A stretch of DNA of 64,000 nt from Xanthomonas fragariae. GTDB lineage: Bacteria > Pseudomonadota > Gammaproteobacteria > Xanthomonadales > Xanthomonadaceae. The position numbers were made by a program, and so were the translations under genes. The notes beneath the pieces are model-generated. The model searched no databases and was not told the origin of the DNA. It saw nothing but the letters and a program-made list of their open reading frames with translations. Positions 49,322 through 58,595 of this stretch are shown piece after piece. The DNA lies in contig NZ_CP071955.1 in NCBI RefSeq assembly GCF_017603965.1, positions 1,612,001-1,676,000 on the forward strand. Reading direction: 5' to 3'. Within the stretch, counting starts at the first letter, position 1, and each line of letters begins with the position of its first letter.

Positions 49322-50206
49322 TCACGCCGCTTTGGCGTAACCGGCCTGTTGTCGATAGTAAGCCTCTTCGGCTTCCGCTGGCGGAATGTTCCCGATCGAC
49401 CCCAGCAAGCGTTTGTGGTTGTACCAGTCCACCCAATCCAGCGTGGCCAGTTCCACATCCTGGCGGTTGCGCCACGCGCGCCGGTGGATCACCTCGGCCT
49501 TGTACAACCCGTTGATCGTCTCGGCCAACGCGTTGTCATAGCTATCGCCCACGCTGCCCACCGACGGCTCGATCCCGGCGTCGGCCAGCCGCTCGGTGTA
49601 GCGGATCGACACATACTGCACGCCGCGGTCGGAGTGGTGGATCAGGCCGCCTTCGGTTGGACGACGCGCATGCAGCGCCTGCTCCAGCGCGTCCAGCACG
49701 AAGTCCGTGTGCGCCGTCTGCGACACCTTCCAGCCCACGATCCGCCGTGCGTACACGTCGATCACGAAGGCCACGTACACGAACCCGGCCCAGGTCGAGA
49801 CATACGTGAAGTCGCTGACCCACAGTCGGTTCGGCGACGGCGCATGGAACTGTCGGTTCACCTTGTCCAGCGGGCACGGCCGCTTGTCGCTGATCGTGGT
49901 CTTGACCACCTTCCCGCGTACCACGCCGCGCAGGCCAAGTGCGCCCATCAGTCGCTCCACCGTGCAGCGGGCCACCGCATAGCCCTCGCGCTTGAGCTGC
50001 CGCCAGACCTTGCGCACGCCGTACACCTGTCGGTTCTGCTCCCATACCCGCCGGATCTGCGGGCGCAGCGCCTGGTCCTTCCACCAGCGGTTCGGGCGCA
50101 AGTTCGCGTCCGCTTCCCGCTGCGCGTGGCGGTAATACGTCGACGGGGCAACCTGCAGCACCTTGCAGATTGGCTCGACCCCGTGAACATCGCAATGTTC
50201 GGTCAC
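49322..50206 (-). CDS. IS3-family transposase OrfB (copy 2)
   Basis: Protein identical to OrfB of copy 1, with the full DDE set. Confidence 0.93.
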   Translation of the reverse strand: MTEHCDVHGVEPICKVLQVAPSTYYRHAQREADANLRPNRWWKDQALRPQIRRVWEQNRQVYGVRKVWRQLKREGYAVARCTVERLMGALGLRGVVRGKVVKTTISDKRPCPLDKVNRQFHAPSPNRLWVSDFTYVSTWAGFVYVAFVIDVYARRIVGWKVSQTAHTDFVLDALEQALHARRPTEGGLIHHSDRGVQYVSIRYTERLADAGIEPSVGSVGDSYDNALAETINGLYKAEVIHRRAWRNRQDVELATLDWVDWYNHKRLLGSIGNIPPAEAEEAYYRQQAGYAKAA

Positions 50207-50214
50207 GAACGTGG

Positions 50215-50535
50215 TCAGGGCTTGAAGCGGCGGTCGAGCTCCGCCTGGGCAAAATACGCGCTGGCCTTGCGCAGGATCTCGTTGGCTTGCCTCAGCTCGC
50301 GCACTTCGCGTTCCAGCGCTTTCATCCGCGTCCGCTCGTCCGTCGTCAGCCCCTGACGCTTGCCGGCATCACGCTCGGCCTGACGCACCCAGTTGCACAG
50401 CGTCTGCGACGAACAGCCAATCTTCCCGGCAATCGATTCGATCGCCGCCCACTGCGAGCCGTACTCGCCCTGATGCTCCCGCACCAGCCGAACCGCGCGC
50501 TCTCGCACTTCCGGTGAATATTTCGTCTTGCTCAT
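50215..50535 (-). CDS. IS3-family OrfA (copy 2)
   Basis: Protein identical to OrfA of copy 1. Confidence 0.92.
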   Translation of the reverse strand: MSKTKYSPEVRERAVRLVREHQGEYGSQWAAIESIAGKIGCSSQTLCNWVRQAERDAGKRQGLTTDERTRMKALEREVRELRQANEILRKASAYFAQAELDRRFKP

Positions 50536-50585
50536 CGCCCCATCTTCTCAAGAGTTGGAGCCTCCCGAAATCCCGGGGCGGTTCA

Positions 50586-51152
50586 GTTCTGTATGCTTTG
50601 ACCGCACAGGACGATGACGAGCAAGGCGACTGGATCAGGCTGCTGAGTGCCGCTCGTGATCGTGTGGGTAAGGGGCTTTTCGCTGATCACGCGGAGCTTG
50701 CCTTCGAGCAGTTGCAGGAAGTCATGGCGTTGATTCCGATTCCAACACTGCTGTTGCTCTCTTCCGAATACGATCCCGGGCGCGTTGCCGAAATTTTGGG
50801 TCAGGTCTACGAGGTTCTCGGGAATTTTATTCATCAGCACCACGATCTGGACCAAGCTCTGGCAAGATTTCTGGACGAAGGGTCAGTCCGGGTGATGACG
50901 ATCCACAAATGCAAGGGCATGGAGTTTGAGTGCGTCGTTTTACCGTGCACAGAGCAGGAGACTTGGTGGGGCGATCGAGACGAGAACCGAAATGCCTACT
51001 TCGTCGGTGTGAGTCGAGCCAAACAGAACCTTATCGTGACTTATGTGGACCGAAGGAGCAAGCCTGCTGGCGCTACATCACGCTGGGATATCGCACGACA
51101 TCCACAGGAAGAATTCATCGGGTATGTTAACGCTGGGGCACTTGCTCTATAA
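50586..51152 (+). pseudogene. C-terminal remnant of a UvrD-like helicase (Gabija GajB-like)
   Basis: About 188 codons remain in frame from the IS edge. They hold the SF1 helicase motifs V and VI: SVRVMTIHKCKGMEFECVVLP and RNAYFVGVSRAKQNLIVTY. The N-terminal ATPase domain with Walker A is gone. Next to a class 2 OLD nuclease this is best read as the GajB partner. With the N-terminus deleted, the system cannot be functional. Confidence 0.75.
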
Positions 51153-51414
51153 CGCTAGGTGACAACCGCTGCTGCGGATCGGATCGTGCCTGTATTGGCG
51201 ACAAGGCTAGCTGGCCTCCCTTGATAGAAATAAATATGGGATGCCGCTGCCAAGTAGCTCATAGTAATATTTGGGAGGTGTTGCGAATGCCAGCTTTGCG
51301 GGGAATGGGCAAATAGAGAGGCTAGAACAGCGAGATCCGCGAAGCGAAGGCGTACAAGCTATTATTTTATTATATATTATTCTTTTTAAGAATTTAATTT
51401 AAGGTGGGGAACAG

Positions 51415-52083
51415 ATGAAGATGATGCTCGCCAGCGAAATGCGTGCAGGTGACGTTTTGCTTTGTTATAAGGATGCGAAAATTGACCCGGTTGGTAAAGG
51501 CATCACTCACGTTACTGACAGCGAATACACACATGCTGCCATTTGCATCAGCTCTAGCGTTGCCGCAGAGGCAACGGTCTCGGCTGGCGTATCTAAGGTT
51601 CAGCTTGAAAGCCTTATCGAACGTTACGATCACGTTGCCGTATTTCGTCAACCTGATGCGTGGAAACCTGCATCGCGCATTCAAGTCATGAATGAATTTA
51701 TAGATTACATCGTTGCATCCGAGGCAAAATACAACTTGCGCGATGTAGTCACTTTCAAAAATCGTAGAAAATTTCATCAGCTTTCAATTAGTGAGCAGCT
51801 TCACGCGTTTTTTAACGGAACTTACGTTCCTTCACCTATCGAAAAAGGAAGATATTTCTGTTCCGAACTTGTGGTGAGTTGCTTTGTCATCACCGGATTC
51901 ATCGATGCAAGTGCGGAGGTCCTCTATAAGCCTAATGTCATATCGCCGGGAAAATTAGGGAGAGATTCTACGTTTGGTACATTTTTGGGATATGTTTCTT
52001 GCAAACCAAACTACTCGATCCCTGCCGCCGATGAATTTATCAATTACGCTACGTTGGATCAAATATTCGGCAGTGGAGTATAG
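51415..52083 (+). CDS. Permuted NlpC/P60 (YiiX/papain-like) cysteine peptidase-fold protein
   Basis: The product is 222 residues with no signal peptide. The N-terminal EMRAGDVLLCY segment, then SEYTHAAICI with a His, AAEATVSAGV with a Glu, and later GRYFCSELVVSCF with a Cys form the circularly permuted NlpC/P60 pattern of the YaeF/YiiX group. These enzymes hydrolyse amide or thioester bonds in peptidoglycan, lipids or proteins. A purine-rich AAGGTGG precedes the start after a very AT-rich promoter-like stretch. The role on this island is unknown. Confidence 0.7.
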   Translation: MKMMLASEMRAGDVLLCYKDAKIDPVGKGITHVTDSEYTHAAICISSSVAAEATVSAGVSKVQLESLIERYDHVAVFRQPDAWKPASRIQVMNEFIDYIVASEAKYNLRDVVTFKNRRKFHQLSISEQLHAFFNGTYVPSPIEKGRYFCSELVVSCFVITGFIDASAEVLYKPNVISPGKLGRDSTFGTFLGYVSCKPNYSIPAADEFINYATLDQIFGSGV

Positions 52084-52211
52084 CTGCGGGTTAATAGATG
52101 GCATGCGCAAGCCACGGTAGTCAAAGATGGAAGTCCAAAGATCTCGTTCAGCTGTTAAATGCAACAGCTTGACCGGCCAAAGGCTAGGGACGCAAAATAT
52201 CGAGGATGGAA

Positions 52212-52706
52212 ATGGTGCAAATTGCTATGGGCAGCGATCGGCAGGTATGGGCTAATTACCTTGGTCGAATTATTTTTTCCATGAATGAAATTGACTGGAT
52301 TCTAAGTCGAATCCGTGTGGAAGTGTTCAAGGCCGAGCTGTCATCTATTTGGCTCAGCAAGACTTTCTCTGAACGCCTCGTTTCTATCGCAGAGAAGATA
52401 AAGCAAGTGCCAGGTTCTCCCGCAATGGATGAGTTGAAGCGGCTCATCGAGCGTACCGAGCCTCTTAATGAAGTCCGCAATCACGTTGCCCACGGGATGC
52501 TTGGGCTGGTCGGCGCGCCTGAAGGCGCACCACGCGGCGCTTCATTCGTCATGATTCGGTATAACAAGAATAAGATGCACGAAATAACGTTTAATGTGCT
52601 GGTGGAAAGAACGAAGGAGGCGATGAAGTTGGGTGATGATTACTCTCTATTCTTTGCCAAGTGTCAGTTGCACGCTGATTTCATTGCGCCGTATGCGCGC
52701 AACTAG
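52212..52706 (+). CDS. Possible HEPN-like protein
   Basis: The product is 164 residues, helical. It contains EVRNHVAHGML, an Rx4H arrangement (R-N-H-V-A-H) like the catalytic motif of HEPN RNases. GAGG six bases before the second ATG supports the start at 52212. HEPN proteins act in toxin-antitoxin and defence modules. No MNT-type partner is adjacent, so the activity is uncertain. Confidence 0.5.
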   Translation: MVQIAMGSDRQVWANYLGRIIFSMNEIDWILSRIRVEVFKAELSSIWLSKTFSERLVSIAEKIKQVPGSPAMDELKRLIERTEPLNEVRNHVAHGMLGLVGAPEGAPRGASFVMIRYNKNKMHEITFNVLVERTKEAMKLGDDYSLFFAKCQLHADFIAPYARN

Positions 52707-53046
52707 ATGGTCGCAGGAGTGTAGCAAAAAGGAAGGGATTCTCCTCATTCAGAATATTTTTTAATATTGGCCGGAGCGCTCGCTGCCCAGCACTAAATTG
52801 ACATGCGCTCAGTTTCCCCACTAAGCGGACTCACATAACTTTTGTTCGAACTCCTTATCATCCGCAGCGAAGGTGAGGAAATAGCCATGGCGCACTATCG
52901 GTTGAGTTTCACGGGACCAATCTCACTAGCCTTGCCAGAGTAATACGATTGTGATTTTTAAAGGGGGCGGCGTGACCTGGGGCGCTGTTTCTTCCTAAAG
53001 TTACGTGTTATTCAACGACGCCCCGGCCACGCCTAGGTGCAACACT
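52707..53046. other. 340-bp region beside the integrase, no gene seen
   Basis: No coding signal is visible. Attachment sites often lie next to integrase genes, but I found no copy of the tRNA-Arg sequence here. Confidence 0.4.
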
Positions 53047-54438
53047 TTATGGATAAACCTTTGCCCCTTTTCTCAGTCGCTCTTTGAATTGACCGCGCAC
53101 ATAGCCAGGCAGCGTTACGGATGGCTGATAGTGGCTAAGCGCTTCAACTTGGATCTTCCGGATGTTCCCGGCCGACTTGTGGACATAGTTGTCTTGGAGC
53201 ACAGGCGCCTTCTTGTTCAGCGCGTGGCCTGTGATCAAGGCAATGTGCTCTACCCGCACGCCCTTGGCATCTAACTCTGTCGCAAGCGTATGGCGAAAGG
53301 CGTGAGAGCCGATCCCCTTGCCAAAGCCTAGGCCCTTCAAATAGGCCGCAAACTGGTTGACGAAGCCTTGGCTGTAGCGCCCGTTTGGCTCACCGGTCTT
53401 GCGGCAGGTTCCTGCAGACAAGTTGGGGAAGAGGCGCGGGTGGCCGGACGCCTTGATATCGGCCAGGAAGTCGAGGAAGCCTACCTGGATGAGGCTTGGG
53501 TGGATCGGCACCTTACGGATCGCACTCTTGCCTTTGAGGCTTTGCCGGCTGCGTTTGCCTGCGCTTTGCGCCAAGTCCTCATCCACGGTCTTCTGGATCG
53601 AGAAGCACCATACACCTTGATCTTGGACGATGTCGGCCACTTTGAGTTGGGCGATCTCATTGATCCGGGCGCCCGTAAAAAGGGCAATGAGCGGGCACCA
53701 CCAACGGTGCGGATATTTCTTGGCCCAAGGCAGGAAGGTCTCGGGGTTGAAGATCTTCTGAATTTCTTCTTGGGAAAGCAGCCGCTCGGGTTCGTCCTGA
53801 TCAGCCAGTAGCTCTTCCCTGGCAGGCTTGAACGCATCCATCGGCGAATGCGGGATGGCACGTGCTTTGACTAAGGTGTTGAAGAAGGACGCGAGGAAGC
53901 GCCGGTGCAGTTCTAATGTGGCATTGGCAGGCTGCGCCCGGCCCAGACGTTGACCTTTGGCGATCAAGGCTTCGACGCTCAACCACTGATTCTTGGGGTT
54001 GGTCATGAAGTCTTCGGGTGCCCATCGCAGCAGATCCCACATCTGGTAGATATGCGTGTGATCAATCCGGGCAACGGACGTGTTGCCACTCACACGCTGC
54101 AAAATGGCAAGCGTTCGACGATAGGCCTCGATCGTGGTGGTGCGCAGGTTCTGCCGCTCCTTGTCTTTGAGGAAGTCGTCGACCTCTTCAGAGAGGAGTC
54201 GCGCCGGGGTGGCCAAGGGCAGGGGCTCAGGATAGCGAGTTCCGGATCGGCGAAGTCGTCGCAGCTTTTCATGATGGTCGTAGGTCGCTTGGACCAAGTC
54301 TTGAAGGTGAAGTGCGCCAGCGCGGTCTTGAACGACCATATCTGTAAATTCGACTTTGCCGATGCGAATGCTTCGGATGAATAACTGACCTTTGGGGTGC
54401 TGCAAATATTGATGAAGTTGAGAGTGTTTAAAGTGCAT
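53047..54438 (-). CDS. Tyrosine recombinase (phage/ICE-type integrase), possibly lacking its N-terminus
   Basis: The product is 463 residues. The catalytic set is visible: Arg in FTGARINEIAQLK, His-x-x-Arg in HAFRHTLATEL, His in LITGHALN and Tyr in DNYVHK. A SAM-like core-binding domain precedes it. The putative start at 54438 has only a poor ribosome site. The sequence upstream is cut after 32 bases by an IS without a target duplication. Related integrases usually have another ~60-80 N-terminal residues (arm-binding or DUF6538-like), so this one may be truncated. Confidence 0.8.
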   Translation of the reverse strand: MHFKHSQLHQYLQHPKGQLFIRSIRIGKVEFTDMVVQDRAGALHLQDLVQATYDHHEKLRRLRRSGTRYPEPLPLATPARLLSEEVDDFLKDKERQNLRTTTIEAYRRTLAILQRVSGNTSVARIDHTHIYQMWDLLRWAPEDFMTNPKNQWLSVEALIAKGQRLGRAQPANATLELHRRFLASFFNTLVKARAIPHSPMDAFKPAREELLADQDEPERLLSQEEIQKIFNPETFLPWAKKYPHRWWCPLIALFTGARINEIAQLKVADIVQDQGVWCFSIQKTVDEDLAQSAGKRSRQSLKGKSAIRKVPIHPSLIQVGFLDFLADIKASGHPRLFPNLSAGTCRKTGEPNGRYSQGFVNQFAAYLKGLGFGKGIGSHAFRHTLATELDAKGVRVEHIALITGHALNKKAPVLQDNYVHKSAGNIRKIQVEALSHYQPSVTLPGYVRGQFKERLRKGAKVYP

Positions 54439-54520
54439 CTACGATCCAATTATGAGGAGGTAGACGTTTGTGAACCGCCCCGGGATTTCGGGAGGCTCCA
54501 ACTCTTGAGAAGATGGGGCG

Positions 54521-54841
54521 ATGAGCAAGACGAAATATTCACCGGAAGTGCGAGAGCGCGCGGTTCGGCTGGTGCGGGAGCATCAGGGCGAGTACGGCTC
54601 GCAGTGGGCGGCGATCGAATCGATTGCCGGGAAGATTGGCTGTTCGTCGCAGACGCTGTGCAACTGGGTGCGTCAGGCCGAGCGTGATGCCGGCAAGCGT
54701 CAGGGGCTGACGACGGACGAGCGGACGCGGATGAAAGCGCTGGAACGCGAAGTGCGCGAGCTGAGGCAAGCCAACGAGATCCTGCGCAAGGCCAGCGCGT
54801 ATTTTGCCCAGGCGGAGCTCGACCGCCGCTTCAAGCCCTGA
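54521..54841 (+). CDS. IS3-family OrfA (copy 3)
   Basis: Protein identical to OrfA of copy 1. Confidence 0.92.
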   Translation: MSKTKYSPEVRERAVRLVREHQGEYGSQWAAIESIAGKIGCSSQTLCNWVRQAERDAGKRQGLTTDERTRMKALEREVRELRQANEILRKASAYFAQAELDRRFKP

Positions 54842-54849
54842 CCACGTTC

Positions 54850-55734
54850 GTGACCGAACATTGCGATGTTCACGGGGTCGAGCCAATCTGCAAGGTGCTG
54901 CAGGTTGCCCCGTCGACGTATTACCGCCACGCGCAGCGGGAAGCGGACGCGAACTTGCGCCCGAACCGCTGGTGGAAGGACCAGGCGCTGCGCCCGCAGA
55001 TCCGGCGGGTATGGGAGCAGAACCGACAGGTGTACGGCGTGCGCAAGGTCTGGCGGCAGCTCAAGCGCGAGGGCTATGCGGTGGCCCGCTGCACGGTGGA
55101 GCGACTGATGGGCGCACTTGGCCTGCGCGGCGTGGTACGCGGGAAGGTGGTCAAGACCACGATCAGCGACAAGCGGCCGTGCCCGCTGGACAAGGTGAAC
55201 CGACAGTTCCATGCGCCGTCGCCGAACCGACTGTGGGTCAGCGACTTCACGTATGTCTCGACCTGGGCCGGGTTCGTGTACGTGGCCTTCGTGATCGACG
55301 TGTACGCACGGCGGATCGTGGGCTGGAAGGTGTCGCAGACGGCGCACACGGACTTCGTGCTGGACGCGCTGGAGCAGGCGCTGCATGCGCGTCGTCCAAC
55401 CGAAGGCGGCCTGATCCACCACTCCGACCGCGGCGTGCAGTATGTGTCGATCCGCTACACCGAGCGGCTGGCCGACGCCGGGATCGAGCCGTCGGTGGGC
55501 AGCGTGGGCGATAGCTATGACAACGCGTTGGCCGAGACGATCAACGGGTTGTACAAGGCCGAGGTGATCCACCGGCGCGCGTGGCGCAACCGCCAGGATG
55601 TGGAACTGGCCACGCTGGATTGGGTGGACTGGTACAACCACAAACGCTTGCTGGGGTCGATCGGGAACATTCCGCCAGCGGAAGCCGAAGAGGCTTACTA
55701 TCGACAACAGGCCGGTTACGCCAAAGCGGCGTGA
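54850..55734 (+). CDS. IS3-family transposase OrfB (copy 3)
   Basis: Protein identical to OrfB of copy 1. Confidence 0.93.
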   Translation: MTEHCDVHGVEPICKVLQVAPSTYYRHAQREADANLRPNRWWKDQALRPQIRRVWEQNRQVYGVRKVWRQLKREGYAVARCTVERLMGALGLRGVVRGKVVKTTISDKRPCPLDKVNRQFHAPSPNRLWVSDFTYVSTWAGFVYVAFVIDVYARRIVGWKVSQTAHTDFVLDALEQALHARRPTEGGLIHHSDRGVQYVSIRYTERLADAGIEPSVGSVGDSYDNALAETINGLYKAEVIHRRAWRNRQDVELATLDWVDWYNHKRLLGSIGNIPPAEAEEAYYRQQAGYAKAA

Positions 55735-55818
55735 CTCAAACCAAACAGCCTCCCGAAATCCCGGGGCGGTTCAAGGAGTTACAACGCTTATCAAAATAAG
55801 TTCAAAGGAAAAAGAGAT

Positions 55819-55881
55819 ATGGAACATTCAATAGAAAAAACGATCAGGAAAAAAATCTACTCACAGGATGGAGCGCTGTAA
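55819..55881 (+). CDS. Possible 20-residue leader ORF coupled to the lysozyme-like toxin gene
   Basis: An ATG with AAAGAG upstream opens a 20-codon frame ending ...SQDGAL. Its TAA shares its last base with the toxin start (TAATG). It could couple translation or be chance. The second toxin gene keeps the GGAGCGCTGT sequence before its ATG but not this small frame. Confidence 0.3.
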   Translation: MEHSIEKTIRKKIYSQDGAL

Positions 55882-56699
55882 TGAGAGAATTGACAAACGA
55901 AGAGCTGTTCTTAGTCGCAGGTGCAGCGGCCGCTGCGGACGTCGATCCAAGCGAACCTCCCACTGAGGTTCCGCCAATTGTAGTGCACCCTCCATCAGAC
56001 CCGCCGCCGACTATCCCGCCATCTCCGCCAGTCGAGCAGCCAACTCCGATCACGCCCCCTGGCGGCGGTGGAAATGGCGGTGGCGAAGATGTATTTGTTC
56101 CATTGGCTGCCGAGAACAGAGTCGATAATGCGTTCATTGACAGCGTGGAGGGTGGACAACAGCTAGATGCGTATGTCCCCAACAATAACGGTGTAGTCAT
56201 AGATCAAAGCGGAGTGACCGTGGCAACTGGCGTCGATTTGGGTGGCCAGACTGTCGAAAGTCTCACAGCTCTCGGTGTAGACCAAGCACTTGTTACTACG
56301 TTAACGCCCTACCTTCATCTAACTGGCCAAGATGCTCTAAATGCTCTCCAAAGTAGCCCGCTCCATATCACCGAGGCACAGGCAGATGTGTTGGATAATG
56401 CAGTTAGGTCGAATATCTTAAACACCGTCGTCAATAGTTATAATAACTCATCCGATTATGCTGACTTTTATCAGCTGCCTGGTGGCGTCCAGACCGCTAT
56501 CGCAAGCGTTGCTTACCAGTATGGGCCCGGCCTTGCCACAGCAACCCCCAATTTTTGGACTCAAGTAACAACGGGGCATTGGCAGGATGCTGTTACGAAT
56601 CTGAACGACTTTGGCGATGCGTATGATACAAGGCGAGATAGGGAGGCCGCACTCATTCAGCAGGATATTACGAATGGCAGCGTGCCGGGTGGCGGTTAA
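55881..56699 (+). CDS. Leader-bearing secreted muramidase toxin (pesticin / T4-lysozyme-like)
   Basis: The product is 272 residues. The N-terminus MRELTNEELFLVAGA closely follows the colicin V leader (MR-x-LT-x-x-EL-x-x-V-x-GG), with GA at the cut site, so cleavage by a C39 exporter after residue 15 is expected. A Pro-rich linker follows (about 16-70). The domain from about 75 to 265 resembles the pesticin C-terminal, T4-lysozyme-like fold: FIDSVEGGQQLDAYVP with the catalytic Glu, VATGVDLGGQTVESL with the Asp region, ITEAQADVLDNAV, SVAYQYG, FWTQVTTG and FGDAYDTRRDREA. It should cleave peptidoglycan of rival cells. The next gene is a likely inhibitor. GGAG lies before the ATG. Confidence 0.8.
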   Translation: MRELTNEELFLVAGAAAAADVDPSEPPTEVPPIVVHPPSDPPPTIPPSPPVEQPTPITPPGGGGNGGGEDVFVPLAAENRVDNAFIDSVEGGQQLDAYVPNNNGVVIDQSGVTVATGVDLGGQTVESLTALGVDQALVTTLTPYLHLTGQDALNALQSSPLHITEAQADVLDNAVRSNILNTVVNSYNNSSDYADFYQLPGGVQTAIASVAYQYGPGLATATPNFWTQVTTGHWQDAVTNLNDFGDAYDTRRDREAALIQQDITNGSVPGGG

Positions 56700-56728
56700 A
56701 TCTTGACTTATATAATGTGAGGTGCTAG

Positions 56729-57223
56729 ATGAAGAATAATAAGAGAATTGTATTAATCACGCTAATGATCTTGGCGTTATTGGTAGGCATTGCGGCCACA
56801 GCTTCGCCGGCAAAAATTAATGCTGGTGTTTTGTCGACTTACTTTGGTCAGTCAGCGGGTGACTATATTGTTCCCGGAAAGCCTCTGGTTCAGCAGTTTG
56901 GAGAAGCTCTGAGTGGTCCGCCGAATAAAGATGTTGATGCCGGGAATGGCTTGACATTGATATCAGGCTGCCGATACAAGAGCTGCATCGAGAAAGGTGC
57001 GGTTGCGATTAAGAGCGATAACACGGTCGAAGCCGCTGGGCTCATACACTTTAGTTGCAGGGCCGACACTAAAAAGTCGGGCACCTCTTGCTCAAAAGAT
57101 CCTACCTTCACATTGTTCGTGCCGAGGAGTAATAAGAACCTAGATGCAGAGATATCAGTCCTGAGGTGGGCGCATGAATACGCACCAGATGCTACTTTTG
57201 AAACAGTCACGTTAGAGAAATGA
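56729..57223 (+). CDS. Periplasmic immunity protein, Ivy-like lysozyme inhibitor candidate
   Basis: The product is 164 residues with a signal peptide or anchor (about 1-27, ending ATASPA). The segment ISGCRYKSCIEKGAVAI has the C-x4-C loop spacing of Ivy, whose CKPHDC loop blocks lysozyme active sites. It is followed by a second Cys pair further on. It lies 29 bases after the lysozyme-like toxin stop on the same strand, the expected place for an immunity gene. Inhibition of the neighbouring muramidase in the producer's periplasm is the inferred role. The Ivy link rests on a short motif and context. Confidence 0.65.
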   Translation: MKNNKRIVLITLMILALLVGIAATASPAKINAGVLSTYFGQSAGDYIVPGKPLVQQFGEALSGPPNKDVDAGNGLTLISGCRYKSCIEKGAVAIKSDNTVEAAGLIHFSCRADTKKSGTSCSKDPTFTLFVPRSNKNLDAEISVLRWAHEYAPDATFETVTLEK

Positions 57224-57293
57224 CGGAAATATGCCAAAAATAAGGGCGGACAGAGCCATCATTGTCTTGACATGATTTGAATTCGCTATCCCT

Positions 57294-57329
57294 ATCTCCG
57301 TGTGAGGCCGCTTCACACGGGGATATTTT
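57294..57329 (+). terminator. Rho-independent terminator between the two toxin modules
   Basis: ATCTCCGTGTGA and TCACACGGGGAT pair over 12 bp with one G-T pair, around a 7-base loop, followed by ATTTTA. It lies 70 bases after the immunity gene and ends the first toxin-immunity unit. Confidence 0.75.
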
Positions 57330-57702
57330 ACTGGGGGTTAATTGAGAGTGCTGTTTAGAAAGAAAAGAAAGCGAAATAGTGATTTTCTAATCCAAGTATT
57401 GCATGGAGCGCTGTGATGAGAGAGCTGACAAACGAAGAGCTGTTCCTAGTCGCAGGTGCGGCAGCCGCTGCGGACGTCGATCCAAGTGAGCCGCCCACTG
57501 AAATTCCTCCAATTGTGGTGAACCCACCCCCGAGTCCGCCTCCGACTATTCCTCCTTCACCGCCAGTTGAGCAGCCAGGGCCGATCAGTCCTCCAGGTGG
57601 GGGCGGCACTCCTCCTCCAACAGCGCCGGAATACGATCTCAACTTCACGCGTGCGTTGACAGCTGAACCGCCCCGGGATTTCGGGAGGCTGTTTGGTTTG
57701 AG

Positions 57703-58587
57703 TCACGCCGCTTTGGCGTAACCGGCCTGTTGTCGATAGTAAGCCTCTTCGGCTTCCGCTGGCGGAATGTTCCCGATCGACCCCAGCAAGCGTTTGTGGT
57801 TGTACCAGTCCACCCAATCCAGCGTGGCCAGTTCCACATCCTGGCGGTTGCGCCACGCGCGCCGGTGGATCACCTCGGCCTTGTACAACCCGTTGATCGT
57901 CTCGGCCAACGCGTTGTCATAGCTATCGCCCACGCTGCCCACCGACGGCTCGATCCCGGCGTCGGCCAGCCGCTCGGTGTAGCGGATCGACACATACTGC
58001 ACGCCGCGGTCGGAGTGGTGGATCAGGCCGCCTTCGGTTGGACGACGCGCATGCAGCGCCTGCTCCAGCGCGTCCAGCACGAAGTCCGTGTGCGCCGTCT
58101 GCGACACCTTCCAGCCCACGATCCGCCGTGCGTACACGTCGATCACGAAGGCCACGTACACGAACCCGGCCCAGGTCGAGACATACGTGAAGTCGCTGAC
58201 CCACAGTCGGTTCGGCGACGGCGCATGGAACTGTCGGTTCACCTTGTCCAGCGGGCACGGCCGCTTGTCGCTGATCGTGGTCTTGACCACCTTCCCGCGT
58301 ACCACGCCGCGCAGGCCAAGTGCGCCCATCAGTCGCTCCACCGTGCAGCGGGCCACCGCATAGCCCTCGCGCTTGAGCTGCCGCCAGACCTTGCGCACGC
58401 CGTACACCTGTCGGTTCTGCTCCCATACCCGCCGGATCTGCGGGCGCAGCGCCTGGTCCTTCCACCAGCGGTTCGGGCGCAAGTTCGCGTCCGCTTCCCG
58501 CTGCGCGTGGCGGTAATACGTCGACGGGGCAACCTGCAGCACCTTGCAGATTGGCTCGACCCCGTGAACATCGCAATGTTCGGTCAC
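57703..58587 (-). CDS. IS3-family transposase OrfB (copy 4)
   Basis: Protein identical to OrfB of copy 1. Confidence 0.93.
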   Translation of the reverse strand: MTEHCDVHGVEPICKVLQVAPSTYYRHAQREADANLRPNRWWKDQALRPQIRRVWEQNRQVYGVRKVWRQLKREGYAVARCTVERLMGALGLRGVVRGKVVKTTISDKRPCPLDKVNRQFHAPSPNRLWVSDFTYVSTWAGFVYVAFVIDVYARRIVGWKVSQTAHTDFVLDALEQALHARRPTEGGLIHHSDRGVQYVSIRYTERLADAGIEPSVGSVGDSYDNALAETINGLYKAEVIHRRAWRNRQDVELATLDWVDWYNHKRLLGSIGNIPPAEAEEAYYRQQAGYAKAA

Positions 58588-58595
58588 GAACGTGG

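Larger units (their letters stand above)
49283..50585 (-). mobile_element. IS3-family insertion sequence, copy 2, 1303 bp, no matching target duplication
   Basis: This has the same length and termini as copy 1. The flanks are GCGG on the left and GTTC on the right, so no 4-bp duplication is present. It sits between truncated nuclease and helicase genes, consistent with an adjacent deletion or recombination between copies. Confidence 0.93.
54471..55773 (+). mobile_element. IS3-family insertion sequence, copy 3, 1303 bp, no matching target duplication
   Basis: This copy is in opposite orientation to the other four. The flanks are TTTG on the left and AGGA on the right. It separates the integrase from the toxin cluster. 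Confidence 0.93.
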
